64,000 nt of DNA from Paenibacillus oralis (GCF_003863965.1 NZ_RRCN01000001.1:7251071-7315070), one strand, 5' to 3'. Positions 1 through 9,466 are shown, numbered from the stretch's first letter. The notes: generated from the sequence alone by a model not told the origin. Translations and numbers: made by a program.

Positions 1-614
1 ACTCCGGCCAAAGCCGCGAGATATATAATCGTCCCCCAGCCCGTGCTTTGCCACACCCCGGACAGCACATAAATCGTTTTAAACCAGCGCGGATCGGTCA
101 AAAACGCGGGCGCCTCCATGCCAAACGCCTCGATCATACGCACGATCATGCCTGATGAAGGCGACAGGAACGTAATGATCATCCCCGCCATGACAACCAT
201 GGAAATAAAATGCGGGGCATAGGTGACGGTTTGCACCGTCTTTTTGAACGCACCGTTCCTGATTTCGTTAAAGGCAAGCGCCAAAATGATCGGGAGCGGG
301 AATCCGATCGCCAATTCGTAAAAACTCAGGCTGAGCGTGTTCCACAGCAGATCCCAAAAATAGTAGGAATTAAAGAAACGCACGAAATGATCAAATCCTA
401 CCCATGGGCTGGCCGTAATGCCCTTGACCGGCGTAAAATTTTTGAACGCGATTTGGATTCCGTACATCGGCCCGTAATGAAAAATAAGGAAGTATAAAAA
501 GGCGGGGGCCACGAACAAGTACAACTCCCAGTTTTTCAGCATTCTACGGCCGAGGGAGGCTTCGCCCGATGTTCTCATTGCGGTGCCGGATACTTGCCGG
601 CCGTTTTTCTTCAT
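1..614 (-). CDS. Sugar ABC transporter permease, LplB/YtcP type (partial, cut by window start)
   Basis: This is the N-terminal part of an inner-membrane permease that carries oligosaccharides together with a solute-binding protein and an ATPase. Reading leftwards from ATG at 614, behind the ribosome binding site GGAGAG, the protein opens with a basic stretch and a first membrane span (about residues 30-50), then motifs such as FLIFHYGPMYGIQIAFKNF that are typical of LplB-like permeases. About 204 residues are present and the C-terminal half is off the window. It is divergent from the two alpha-mannosidases, so imported mannosides are the likely substrate; that is inference from context. The upstream cre-like site points to CcpA control. 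Confidence 0.85.
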   Translation of the reverse strand, partial: MKKNGRQVSGTAMRTSGEASLGRRMLKNWELYLFVAPAFLYFLIFHYGPMYGIQIAFKNFTPVKGITASPWVGFDHFVRFFNSYYFWDLLWNTLSLSFYELAIGFPLPIILALAFNEIRNGAFKKTVQTVTYAPHFISMVVMAGMIITFLSPSSGMIVRMIEAFGMEAPAFLTDPRWFKTIYVLSGVWQSTGWGTIIYLAALAG

Positions 615-701
615 ATCGTCTTCTCTCCTTTCTCATATCCAGTCCGTTAACTTCCGTTTCCGCCTTGCCCGTTTTTCTTTTTCCCGGTTCAGACCGTCCC
701 T

Positions 702-715
702 TGCTAACGCTTACA
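702..715 (-). promoter_or_regulatory. Probable cre (CcpA operator) of the mannoside ABC transporter
   Basis: On the minus strand the site reads TGTAAGCGTTAGCA. It agrees with the cre consensus TGWAANCGNTNWCA at 13 of 14 positions. It lies just downstream of the predicted -10 box, where CcpA binding would block transcription when glucose is present. Confidence 0.7.
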
Positions 716-721
716 ATCAAA

Positions 722-750
722 ATTGTAGGGAATCGAATCTGACACCGTAA
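722..750 (-). promoter_or_regulatory. Putative sigma-A promoter of the ABC transporter
   Basis: On the minus strand: -35 TTACGG (750-745), a 17-base spacer, and -10 TACAAT (727-722). The -10 is good and the -35 weak. The cre at 702-715 would cover the start of transcription. Confidence 0.45.
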
Positions 751-982
751 ATATGTCGAATATGAATTGTCATGTTTAAAATGGCGTTAAACCGCGGCGC
801 ACCGGCATTTATGCGATTTTACAATCCGCCCGACACCGATGGTTACCGGCCTTTGCGATGTGTCAATCATGTGTTCTTTAGGGGGGCAGCAAATCATACA
901 TATTGTGATTTCCGGCCGGATGTGTAAACCTGCTTACGAGTGTGTCTTGGCTCAAATCTCCGCCATTCTAGGAGGAATGATG

Positions 983-3730
983 ATGACCCGCAAAACCGCG
1001 CACCTGATTTCCCACACGCATTGGGACCGGGAATGGTACATGCCTTATGAAGCTCATCACTACCTATTGATCGAACTGATGAACCGCCTGCTGGAGACCT
1101 TGGAGCGGGACAGCCGGTTCCGCCATTTTCATCTGGATGGGCAAACGGTCGTCCTGGAGGATTATTTGCAGGTGCATCCCGAAAAAAGAGAGCTGCTAAA
1201 GAAGCATATCCGTGAAGGACGCATCGCCGTCGGACCGTGGTATGTGCTTCAGGACGAATTTCTCACCAGTTCCGAGGCCAACGTCCGCAACCTGCTCATC
1301 GGCCACCAGGATGCCGCGGAGTTCGGAGCCGTATGCAAATTGGGCTATTTTCCGGACTCCTTCGGCAACATCGGCCAGGCGCCCCAGCTGCTGCAGCAGG
1401 CCGGCATTGATGTTGCCGTGTTCGGACGCGGCGTCAAACCGACCGGCTTCGACAATAAGGTGGACGAATTCGCCGGCTCCGGGTACGAATCGCCGTTTTC
1501 CGAAATGCATTGGGCCGCGCCCGACGGTTCGTCCGTGCTTGGGCTGCTGTTCGCCAACTGGTACAGCAACGGGAACGAAGTGCCGGTCGATGCGGAAGAA
1601 GCCGCTATTTATTGGAGCAAAAAACTGGTGGATGCCGAAAAATACGCCTCCACAACGGAGCTTCTGTTTATGAACGGCTGCGACCATCAGCCGGTGCAGA
1701 CCGGCCTGCCGGACGCGTTGGAGACCGCGCGGGCGCTTTATCCGCAGGTCGATTTCATGCATTCCAGCTTCGCGCAGTACTTGGAAGCCCTAAAACGTCA
1801 ACTTCCGGATCGTCTCGTCACGATCACCGGGGAGCTGCGCAGCCAGCATACCGACGGCTGGGGGACGCTCGTCAACACGGCGTCGGCGCGGGTTTACCTG
1901 AAGCAGATGAACCAGCGCGGGCAGACGCTGCTGGAAAGAGGAGCCGAACCGCTCGCCGCGCTTGCCGCGCTGACCGGTGCTAAGGCCTATCCGCATCGTC
2001 TGCTCACGTACGCCTGGAAAACGCTGATGCAAAACCATCCGCATGACAGCATTTGCGGCTGCAGCGTGGACGAAGTGCACCGGGAAATGATCGGCCGGTT
2101 TGATAAAAGCCGGCATACCGCGGAGGCGATGATCCGCGAAAGCCTCGAAGCCGTCGCGGGGAGTATCGGCACGGCCCAGGTTGAGGCCTGGAATGAGGAC
2201 GCCGTCCCCGTCACCGTATTCAACACGGCCGGCCGGGAGCGGAGCGGGACAGTCAGCGTGGAGCTGATCGTGGCGAAACGCTATTTCAAGGAAGGACCGA
2301 ATCCGGCGGCGATCGCCGAGCAGTTGGAGCGGCTGCCGCTAGCCCTGGAGGATGGCCGGCTACTGGATGACCGCGGCCAAGCGGTCGCCGCCAAAACCGA
2401 GGATCTGGGCGCCGGGTTCGGCTACGAGCTGCCGAAAGACCGTTTCCGCCAACCGTACATGGCGCGCAAGATCCGCCTGACTTTTGAAGCGGAAGCGGTA
2501 CCAGCCCTTGGCTTCAAAAGTTTCGCTTGGCATCCGGGCGCTGACAATCCCGTACGGCCGCCGGCGGATTCGCCGCTGGTCACGTTGGAGAACGGAATGG
2601 CCAACGAATTTCTCGCCGTGCAGTTCCGGGAAGACGGCTCTTACGACCTGACCGACCGGAGAACCGGCCGCACGTTTCGGGGACTGGGCGTATTTGAGGA
2701 TTGCGGGGATATCGGCAACGAATACGTGTTCAGGCAGCCGGACGGCGATGTTGCCTTGACCACCCGGGGAGTTCCGGCAACGCTTACGCTGGTTGAAGCG
2801 GAGCCTTACCGGATCACTTACGAGATTGTCCATGATTGGGTCATCCCTGCGGGAGCGGACGAAACGCTTGAGGAAGAACGGCGCAAAATGGCGCCTTTCC
2901 GCCGGCGGCAAGCAGGGCGGAGCGAGCAGACGGTCCCGCTTCGCCTCACGTCTAGGGTTAGCCTGGAGAAGTCCGGAAAAGGGCTGCTTGCATCGACCTC
3001 GTTCGAAAACCTTGCCAAGGACCATCGTCTGCGCGTCCTGTTTCCGACCGGCCTTCAAGCCGGCAAGCATCTGGCGGACTCCGTATTCGAAGCGGCGGAA
3101 CGCGACACCGAGCCCGCTCCGGAGTGGATCAATCCGAGCAACGCCCAGCATCAGCAAGCTTTCGTCAGCGTATCGGACGGACATGCCGGGATGACCGTGG
3201 CCAATAAAGGATTAAACGAGTACGAGGTGCTGCGCGACGGCAGGAATACAATCGCGGTCACGCTGCTTCGTTCCGTGGGCGAGCTTGGGGACTGGGGCGT
3301 ATTTCCGACGCCGGAGGCGCAGTGCCTTGGGGAGCATACCGTGGAGTACGCGGTTTTCCCGCATGCCGGGGATGCCATCGAATCCGGGGCATATGCCGAG
3401 GCCTACGCCTTCCAGGTTCCCTGGTTCCATGTGCAGACGGAGTTGCGGCACGGCACCTTGCCGACGACGTACGCGCCGATCACCTGGGAAGGACAAACGC
3501 TGGCGCTGTCGGCCTGCAAGCTGTCCGAGCAAGGCGATCTGGTGCTCCGCTGGTACAATCTGGACCGCCGCCACGCTGCCGAACTCGGTGTCGAGCTGCA
3601 CTTCCCGGCCCGGGCCGCGTACCGAAGCGATATTCTGGAGCGCAGGCATGCCGGACTGGAGCTTGAGGACGGTAACCTTCGGATCGAGGCCGGCAAGGCC
3701 GAAATCGTGACCGTTGCCATTTCCGTTTAG
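983..3730 (+). CDS. Alpha-mannosidase, glycoside hydrolase family 38
   Basis: This enzyme removes terminal alpha-mannose from N-glycan or mannan fragments, probably in the cytoplasm since no signal peptide is seen. The N-terminus carries the GH38 zinc-site motif HTHWDREWY, followed by GPWYVLQDEFL and the domain carrying the catalytic Asp (FPDSFGNIGQAPQLL). A middle three-helix domain (SICGCSVDEVHREM) and a long C-terminal beta-sandwich follow, the usual order. The length of about 915 residues fits the family. Three ATG codons follow AGGAGG (970-975); the third, at 983, has the best spacing (7 bases), so a longer reading frame from 839 was not used. It probably forms an operon with the GH125 gene 49 bases downstream. 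Confidence 0.93.
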   Translation: MTRKTAHLISHTHWDREWYMPYEAHHYLLIELMNRLLETLERDSRFRHFHLDGQTVVLEDYLQVHPEKRELLKKHIREGRIAVGPWYVLQDEFLTSSEANVRNLLIGHQDAAEFGAVCKLGYFPDSFGNIGQAPQLLQQAGIDVAVFGRGVKPTGFDNKVDEFAGSGYESPFSEMHWAAPDGSSVLGLLFANWYSNGNEVPVDAEEAAIYWSKKLVDAEKYASTTELLFMNGCDHQPVQTGLPDALETARALYPQVDFMHSSFAQYLEALKRQLPDRLVTITGELRSQHTDGWGTLVNTASARVYLKQMNQRGQTLLERGAEPLAALAALTGAKAYPHRLLTYAWKTLMQNHPHDSICGCSVDEVHREMIGRFDKSRHTAEAMIRESLEAVAGSIGTAQVEAWNEDAVPVTVFNTAGRERSGTVSVELIVAKRYFKEGPNPAAIAEQLERLPLALEDGRLLDDRGQAVAAKTEDLGAGFGYELPKDRFRQPYMARKIRLTFEAEAVPALGFKSFAWHPGADNPVRPPADSPLVTLENGMANEFLAVQFREDGSYDLTDRRTGRTFRGLGVFEDCGDIGNEYVFRQPDGDVALTTRGVPATLTLVEAEPYRITYEIVHDWVIPAGADETLEEERRKMAPFRRRQAGRSEQTVPLRLTSRVSLEKSGKGLLASTSFENLAKDHRLRVLFPTGLQAGKHLADSVFEAAERDTEPAPEWINPSNAQHQQAFVSVSDGHAGMTVANKGLNEYEVLRDGRNTIAVTLLRSVGELGDWGVFPTPEAQCLGEHTVEYAVFPHAGDAIESGAYAEAYAFQVPWFHVQTELRHGTLPTTYAPITWEGQTLALSACKLSEQGDLVLRWYNLDRRHAAELGVELHFPARAAYRSDILERRHAGLELEDGNLRIEAGKAEIVTVAISV

Positions 3731-3779
3731 CCCAGGCCAAATGAAACCGATATGAACCTAATCTTGGGAGGAACCGATT

Positions 3780-5060
3780 ATGAAATTACCCGCATCCATC
3801 GAACGATTTCTGGACGAAGCCGACGCTCGCCTCGCCGATAATCCGAAGCTGAAGCAGTTGTTCCGCAACTGTTTTCCGAATACGCTGGAAACGACGACCA
3901 AGCTGCTGGACGACGGCACAACCTTCGTGTTTACCGGCGACATCCCGGCCATGTGGCTGCGCGATTCCACCGAGCAGGTCCGCCATTACATCCCTTTCGC
4001 CAAGGAAGATCAGGAATTGCAGGGTATCATCGGCGGTCTAATCGCCCGGCAAATGTTCTATATCAACATTGATCCCTACACCAACGCGTTCAACGAAACG
4101 GCCAGCGACAAGCACTACCGGGCTACCGACGAATGCGGCTTAAACCCGTGGATGTGGGAGCGGAAATACGAGCTCGACTCCTTGTGTTTCCCCGTCCAGC
4201 TCGCCTATTCCTACTGGCGGGAGACCGGCGTTGATTCGATTTTCGACGACGCCTGTTACCGGGCGCTGAGCACCATCGTTCAAGTGCTGAAAACGGAACA
4301 ACGGCATATGGAGCAATCCCCGTACCGTTTTGTCCGCCAAACCAAGCAGGAAACGGAAACGCTGCAAAACGGCGGACTCGGGCTGCCGGTCAACTATACG
4401 GGGATGACCTGGTCGGGTTTCCGGCCGAGCGACGACGCCTGCCTGTTCGGCTACAACATTCCGTCCAACATGTTCGCCGTCGTCATCCTGGGGCATATCC
4501 GCGATATTGCGCTGGAGATTTACCGCGATGAGCGGCTGGCCGACAGAGCGGAAAAGCTGCGCAAAGAGATTGACTTCGGCATCCGCGCCTACGGGATCGT
4601 CAATCACCCGGTCTACGGCAAAATCTACGCTTACGAAACCGACGGGTTCGGCAACTACTGCCTGATGGATGACGCCGGCACGCCCGGACTGCTGTCGATT
4701 CCTTATATCGGCTACGTATCGGCGGAGGATCCGGTTTACCAAAATACCCGGCGTTTTGCCTTGAGCTTCGACAACCCGTTTTATTTCGAAGGCAAATTCG
4801 CCAAAGGCATCGGCAGTCCGCACACGCCGGGCGGTTACGTATGGCATATGGCGCTGTCGATGCAGGCGCTGACGGCCACGGACGACGAGGAAGTCAAAGC
4901 GCTGATCGACACGCTGATCGCTACGGACGCGGACACAGGGTATATGCACGAAGGCTTTCACCCGGACAACCCGGCCGATTTCTCGCGGGAATGGTTCGCC
5001 TGGTCCAACAGCCTGTTTGCCACATTGATCTGCAAAGCCATGGATAAAGGGCTGGTTTAG
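3780..5060 (+). CDS. Exo-alpha-1,6-mannosidase, glycoside hydrolase family 125
   Basis: GH125 enzymes are metal-independent and release mannose from alpha-1,6-linked chains. The protein (426 residues) has the family's N-terminal segment with the motif TGDIPAMWLRDSTEQVRHY (around residues 54-72) and later FYFEGKFAKGIGSPHTPGGYVWHM (split here as FEGKFAKGIG and SPHTPGGYVWHM), both characteristic. No signal peptide is seen, so it should act in the cytoplasm. It follows the GH38 gene behind GGGAGG; together they would take mannan or N-glycan fragments imported by the divergent ABC transporter down to free mannose. Confidence 0.92.
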   Translation: MKLPASIERFLDEADARLADNPKLKQLFRNCFPNTLETTTKLLDDGTTFVFTGDIPAMWLRDSTEQVRHYIPFAKEDQELQGIIGGLIARQMFYINIDPYTNAFNETASDKHYRATDECGLNPWMWERKYELDSLCFPVQLAYSYWRETGVDSIFDDACYRALSTIVQVLKTEQRHMEQSPYRFVRQTKQETETLQNGGLGLPVNYTGMTWSGFRPSDDACLFGYNIPSNMFAVVILGHIRDIALEIYRDERLADRAEKLRKEIDFGIRAYGIVNHPVYGKIYAYETDGFGNYCLMDDAGTPGLLSIPYIGYVSAEDPVYQNTRRFALSFDNPFYFEGKFAKGIGSPHTPGGYVWHMALSMQALTATDDEEVKALIDTLIATDADTGYMHEGFHPDNPADFSREWFAWSNSLFATLICKAMDKGLV

Positions 5061-5139
5061 ATTTAGGAAGGTCACCTGCGGTTTCAAGATCAACAGGATC
5101 CGACATGACAAGCAGTGGCTTTGTACTTGAGGAGGCAGC

Positions 5140-5365
5140 CTGAGAAACTCCAGCGAAAACATAAGGGCAAAAAAGGGCGTTATTCAAGCGATGTCCGTCT
5201 CCTTGAGAGAAATAGAGGCGATTTATGTCGCTATTTACTCGAATCGCAAGGAGATACCCGCGTTCTGGGTCATTCCTGGGGAAATAAGGACAAAAAATGC
5301 CGCTAACGGGGATGAACAGGCCGGGCTCCGGATATTAAGAACATAAAGTTCCGCTATTTTGAAGG
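5140..5365 (+). repeat. Dispersed intergenic repeat, family A, copy 1
   Basis: A ~200-bp non-coding element with landmarks AGAGAAATAGAGG, TTTATGTCGCTATTT, GAAATAAGGACAAAAAATG and, at its right end, CATAAAGTTCCGCTATTTT. The same landmarks in the same order recur at 22355-22545 (opposite strand) and 27010-27215; shorter pieces occur at 7722-7775 and 44337-44395. No open frame is shared by the copies. Confidence 0.8.
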
Positions 5366-5444
5366 CCAACGATTAGCGGTTTCAGTAGACGCCTTTTCGT
5401 TGTTCCAGCCACCGGCCGTCAAGCGCCGATTTCTATGATGTGCC

Positions 5445-5480
5445 AAACAAAAAGCCTGCGAATTCGCAGGCTTTTTGTTT
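5445..5480. terminator. Bidirectional Rho-independent terminator
   Basis: A perfect inverted repeat (AAAAAGCCTGCGAA / TTCGCAGGCTTTTT) with T runs on both strands, placed between the rightward mannosidase genes and the leftward cymR. Confidence 0.85.
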
Positions 5481-5654
5481 GCTGATATACACTGTTGTAA
5501 ATATTCATTTATCTACAGGTCACCCAAAGCCGCTACAGCAATTGGGAGATGACTTCGAATGGGTCATCAATAACTAATGCGGGTAGTGTGCGGGTAAAGG
5601 ATTTTGTTAAAACAGCCTTCAATCCCTTTGAACATGCGGATTTCTCAATCCCTG

Positions 5655-6074
5655 TCAAATGTAAAACATGTAGTTCTCTTTCGCGCCATGCTCTTCATAG
5701 TTAACTAAATTTTCCAGCGTTGTCAAATCGAGCACCTCCGCAATGCTGTCGCGAATGCGCAGCCACAAATCGCGTTTGGCCGGATCGTCTTCCTCGGTAA
5801 AATCGACCGGAGAAATCGGGCCTTCCAGGACGCGGATAATGTCCCCCGCGGTAATTTCGCTCGCGTCGCGCGACAGGATGTACCCGCCGTAAGCGCCGCG
5901 TACGCTTTTAACCAGACCGGCGTTGCGGAGCGGTGCAATGAGCTGCTCCAGATAATGCTCGGACAGCTGGTTTTTTTCGGCGATGCTTTTCAGGGAAGTC
6001 GGGCCCTCGCCGAATTTTGCGGCCAACTCCATCATAATCGTCAATCCATAGCGCCCTTTTGTAGAAATCTTCAA
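5655..6074 (-). CDS. cymR: CymR, Rrf2-family repressor of cysteine metabolism
   Basis: CymR represses genes for cystine uptake and cysteine synthesis, working with the O-acetylserine sulfhydrylase CysK in Bacillus. The protein begins MKISTKGRYGLTIMMELA and keeps the CymR hallmarks: winged helix with LSEHYLEQL and VRGAYGGYILSRD, then ITAGDIIRVLEGPISPV. The three Cys that bind an iron-sulfur cluster in IscR-type relatives are absent, as in CymR. The best start is TTG at 6074, five bases after GAGGTGG; a longer frame to 6092 would place the ribosome binding site inside the gene. Unlike Bacillus subtilis, no cysteine desulfurase gene follows, and mnmA is divergent. Confidence 0.92.
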   Translation of the reverse strand: MKISTKGRYGLTIMMELAAKFGEGPTSLKSIAEKNQLSEHYLEQLIAPLRNAGLVKSVRGAYGGYILSRDASEITAGDIIRVLEGPISPVDFTEEDDPAKRDLWLRIRDSIAEVLDLTTLENLVNYEEHGAKENYMFYI

Positions 6075-6272
6075 AGAAGCCACCTCTTTCAATTTTCAGG
6101 CAAACTTTATACAATTGGACTCCGATCCATTAAATGGCGATTGACGGCGCCTACGGCCCAAAACCGCCGATGAAGTCCAGTTATTTAAAGAATACCTCCC
6201 TATTCCTATCTTTAACCTCTGCTTATCGTAACATATCATATGTGTTTTGAAAAATAAATCAACCTTTTTGGG

Positions 6273-6300
6273 TTGCAATTTGTTTTACTTACTTTAATAT
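6273..6300 (+). promoter_or_regulatory. Putative sigma-A promoter of mnmA
   Basis: -35 TTGCAA (6273-6278), a 16-base spacer, -10 TAATAT (6295-6300), about 80 bases before the mnmA start. Confidence 0.45.
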
Positions 6301-6378
6301 AGGGAATACCCATCGTATAGGGTTGCATGCCTATGGTAAAATAACGGTAGGGCTATAGCGCCCAAAGGAGTGATAGAA

Positions 6379-7515
6379 ATGAAGAAACCGAATAACGAAA
6401 CCCGCGTTGTCGTCGGCATGTCCGGCGGCGTCGATTCTTCGGTAACGGCGCTCCTGCTGAAACAGCAAGGATACGACGTTATCGGCATATTTATGAAAAA
6501 CTGGGACGATACCGACGAATTCGGCTACTGCACCGCCGAAGCGGATGCCGAGGATGTCCGCCGCGTGTGCGAGCAAATCGATATCCCGTACTATACCGTC
6601 AATTTCGAGAAACAGTATTACGATAAAGTTTTTGCCTATTTTCTCGATGAATATAAGCGCGGCCGGACACCCAATCCCGACGTGATGTGCAATCGCGAGA
6701 TCAAATTCGGCGAATTTTTGAACAAAGCGCTTGATCTTGGCGCGGATTACGTCGCCACTGGCCATTATGCCCGCGTTGTCGAAGAAGACGGTGTGTACAA
6801 GCTGCTGCGCGGCGTTGACGGCAACAAAGATCAAACGTATTTCCTGAATGCCTTGAATCAGGAGCAGTTGTCCAAGGCGATGTTCCCGATCGGCCACCTT
6901 CCGAAGCCGGAAGTCCGCCGCATCGCGGAAGAAGCCGGCCTGTATACGGCGAAGAAAAAAGACAGCACCGGCGTTTGCTTTATCGGGGAACGCAATTTCA
7001 AGGAGTTTCTAAGCAATTATTTGCCGGCCCAGTCCGGCGATATGGTCGACATCGTAACCGGCGAAGTCAAGGGCCGCCATGACGGGCTGATGTATTATAC
7101 GCTGGGCCAGCGGCAGGGCTTGGGCATCGGCGGATCGGGCACCGGCGAACCGTGGTTCGTCGCGGATAAAGACCTGGAACGCAACATTTTATATGTCGTT
7201 CAGGGCGACAAGCATCCGCGCCTGTATTCGACGGCGCTGACCGCTTCGGGCGTCAATTGGATCGCCGGCGCGGACAAGCTGCCGGAGGGACCGTTCCACT
7301 GCACGGCGAAGTTCCGTTACCGCCAGGCGGATCAAGGGGTAACCTTGACGAAGCAGCCGGATGGCACGGTGTATGTAGAGTTTGACGAGCCGCAAAAAGC
7401 GATCACGCCAGGGCAGGCTGTCGTATTTTACCAAGGCGATGAATGCCTTGGCGGCGGCACGATCGAGTCGCCGGTGAAGCTAGAGGCGCGTGAGGCGGAG
7501 AGTGCGCTGGGGTAA
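6379..7515 (+). CDS. mnmA: tRNA-specific 2-thiouridylase MnmA
   Basis: MnmA puts sulfur on U34 of the tRNAs for Lys, Glu and Gln, using ATP and sulfur relayed from a cysteine desulfurase. The N-terminal PP-loop SGGVDSS (about residues 15-21) binds ATP. The catalytic Cys pair is visible in NPDVMCNREIKF and STGVCFIGERNF, and the C-terminal beta-barrel follows. The length of 378 residues is normal. ATG at 6379 lies 8 bases after AAAGGAG; an upstream GTG at 6370 overlaps that site and was not used. A dedicated sulfur donor gene is usually adjacent but is missing here. Confidence 0.95.
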   Translation: MKKPNNETRVVVGMSGGVDSSVTALLLKQQGYDVIGIFMKNWDDTDEFGYCTAEADAEDVRRVCEQIDIPYYTVNFEKQYYDKVFAYFLDEYKRGRTPNPDVMCNREIKFGEFLNKALDLGADYVATGHYARVVEEDGVYKLLRGVDGNKDQTYFLNALNQEQLSKAMFPIGHLPKPEVRRIAEEAGLYTAKKKDSTGVCFIGERNFKEFLSNYLPAQSGDMVDIVTGEVKGRHDGLMYYTLGQRQGLGIGGSGTGEPWFVADKDLERNILYVVQGDKHPRLYSTALTASGVNWIAGADKLPEGPFHCTAKFRYRQADQGVTLTKQPDGTVYVEFDEPQKAITPGQAVVFYQGDECLGGGTIESPVKLEAREAESALG

Positions 7516-7657
7516 AGCGGGGCGATGAGTTCCCCTTCCCTTCTCCTTCTCGCGGTCCTCTAATCGAAATAAAGGAACAAAAGGGCTCAGCCTTCCAATG
7601 TGATGGTACTTAGACCAGTGCCTTAGGGGAGCGGGACGCCGCTGAACATCAAAACAG

Positions 7658-7688
7658 GAGCCCGCCGATAAGCCGGCAGGGCTCTTTT
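7658..7688 (+). terminator. Terminator after mnmA
   Basis: The stem GAGCCC-GCCG / CCGGC-A-GGGCTC, with a small bulge, is followed by TTTT. Confidence 0.6.
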
Positions 7689-7721
7689 ATGGTGTGCCAA
7701 GAAAACCAAGCTAGAACCAGG

Positions 7722-7775
7722 CAGCCTGAGAAACTCCAGCGAAAAAAATAAAGACAAAAGGTCGTTCCATTGGGC
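7722..7775 (+). repeat. Family A repeat, 5' fragment
   Basis: Shares GGCAGCCTGAGAAACTCCAG and the following A-rich segment with the left end of copy 1 near 5140; the rest of the element is absent. Confidence 0.6.
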
Positions 7776-7901
7776 CGGCTGTCGAGCGCCGATTTTAAGG
7801 TTGAGTCCAAATAACTTCCTATTGTCCCGACTCCGGAGCCGCAGACTCATAAATACCAATATTTCAGGTGTTTATCCGGTAGTGACCGATAAGGATCCAG
7901 T

Positions 7902-7938
7902 AAAAAAAGGGCAGGCGTACACACCCGGATGCCCGCCC
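7902..7938 (-). terminator. Terminator of rarA
   Basis: On the minus strand, GGGCGGGCA and CGCCTGCCC pair and are followed by seven T. It starts directly after the rarA stop codon. Confidence 0.75.
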
Positions 7939-9252
7939 CTACCGTTTCCCCCTGCGCCGAAGCTCCTGGTTGTGCTTGATTTTTGCCTCGTTGCCCTGCT
8001 CCGTCGCATTGTAGAATGTGCGGCCGGACAACCTCGGCGGTAAATACTCCTGCTCCACATAATGCCCCGGATAATTGTGAGGATATTTGTACCCTTCATG
8101 CCCCAGCTTCACGGCACCCTTGTAATGAGTATCCCGCAGATGCAGCGGCACCTCGGCCGAGACGACCTCATCGATCGCCGCCATGGCGTTCCCGATCGCC
8201 TCAACCACCCCGTTCGATTTCGGGCTTTCCACCGCGAACAAAATCGCCTGGACGACATTGAGCTTGGCTTCCGGCCAGCCGTTGTTGCGGTAGGCCTCCA
8301 GAGCGCTGACCGCCTGCACCATCGCCTGCGGATTGGCCAGCCCGATGTCCTCGCTGCTGGCGGCGATCAAACGCCGGATGAACGTCATCGGGTCCATCCC
8401 CAGCTTTTCCACCGCATACAGAAACCAGAACACGGCGGCGTCGCTGGAGCCGCGAACACACTTGTGGAACGCCGACAGCACGTCATATTGCGTCGATTCG
8501 TCCGCCTTGACCAGCGGGCGGCGGATCGACTCCTCGGCGACTTCGAGCGTCAGATGCACCGTGCCGTCCTGCTGCGGCGGCGTGGTCATCGCGGCCAGCT
8601 CCAGCGCGTTCAGCGCGCGGCGGATGTCGCCGTTCGCCATGGAGGCGATGTGCAGGAGCGCCTTCTCATCGGCATTCAGCTTCATGAAGCCGAGCCCTTT
8701 TTCCTTATCGCCCAACGCCCGGCGCATGGCGATGAGCGAATGCTCCTTCGTCAGCGGCTCAAGCTGAAACAGGGTGGAGCGGCTCATCAAAGCGCCGTTG
8801 ACGTAATGAAACGGGTTTTCCGTCGTCGCGCCGATAAAAATAATCGTTCCTTTCTCCACCGCCGGCAGCAGCGCATCCTGACGCGAGCTGTTGAAGCGGT
8901 GCACCTCGTCCAGGAACAGAATCGTTTTAGTCCCGTAAAAAGATTTGTCGTTTTGCGCCTTTTCAATCACTTCCCGAACGTCTTTGACCGAAGCGTCGAC
9001 CGCGTTCAGCCGGACAAATTCGGCTTTCGTATGGTTGGAAATAATGTGGGCCAACGTCGTTTTGCCGCATCCGGGAGGGCCGTACAGCAAAATCGAGGAC
9101 ACCTGGTCCGCTTCGATCGCCCGCCGCAGCAGCTTTCCTGGGCCGACGATATGCTCCTGTCCGATATATTCATCCAGCATGACGGGCCGCATCCGATCGG
9201 CTAAAAGCCGCCCCGCCGGGTTTTGCTCCTGTTGGTAGGAGAACAAATCCAT
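7939..9252 (-). CDS. rarA: Replication-associated recombination protein RarA (MgsA)
   Basis: RarA is an AAA+ ATPase of the clamp-loader/RuvB group that acts at stalled replication forks. Visible elements are the N-terminal LADRMRPVMLDEYIGQEHI, Walker A GPPGCGKTT (about residues 58-66), Walker B FLDEVHRF, sensor 1 GATTENPFHYVN, and the C-terminal tetramerisation domain ending in the typical YKYPHNYPGHYV segment. The 437-residue length is usual. ATG at 9252 follows AAGGAAGTGAG. It is the last gene of the tRNA-modification/rarA cluster and is transcribed away from mnmA's 3' end. Confidence 0.95.
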   Translation of the reverse strand: MDLFSYQQEQNPAGRLLADRMRPVMLDEYIGQEHIVGPGKLLRRAIEADQVSSILLYGPPGCGKTTLAHIISNHTKAEFVRLNAVDASVKDVREVIEKAQNDKSFYGTKTILFLDEVHRFNSSRQDALLPAVEKGTIIFIGATTENPFHYVNGALMSRSTLFQLEPLTKEHSLIAMRRALGDKEKGLGFMKLNADEKALLHIASMANGDIRRALNALELAAMTTPPQQDGTVHLTLEVAEESIRRPLVKADESTQYDVLSAFHKCVRGSSDAAVFWFLYAVEKLGMDPMTFIRRLIAASSEDIGLANPQAMVQAVSALEAYRNNGWPEAKLNVVQAILFAVESPKSNGVVEAIGNAMAAIDEVVSAEVPLHLRDTHYKGAVKLGHEGYKYPHNYPGHYVEQEYLPPRLSGRTFYNATEQGNEAKIKHNQELRRRGKR

Positions 9253-9433
9253 ATGCTCACTTCCTTGATCGTAGGCATTGTCTACTCTATTCTAGCACAC
9301 CCGCAGCCGATGCGGAAAAAAGCGCTTATACGTAAAAAACACTTATAGTTGTTCTTTCACTTTTCCCGCGCCGCAAAATATGAGTTAATATAGATGTCGG
9401 GCCGACGAATCACGGGAAAGGGGGCTGATCGAA

Positions 9434-9466
9434 GTGATTTCAGTGAGTGAGGTGGCTTCCGCGTAA
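9434..9466 (+). other. Possible leader mini-ORF with following hairpins
   Basis: GTG at 9434, after AAAGGGGGCT, opens a 10-codon frame (MISVSEVASA). Its stop codon sits in the loop of a perfect hairpin TTCCGC-GTAA-GCGGAA (9457-9472). A second hairpin (GGGGGGCTG / CAGCTCCCC) and T-rich DNA follow before 9520. This looks like a leader and attenuator, but conservation is unknown and chance is possible. Confidence 0.25.

Noticed and set aside
8062..9204. Plus-strand frame of 380 codons opposite rarA
   Set aside because: Antisense shadow of an intact, recognisable gene; no ribosome site.
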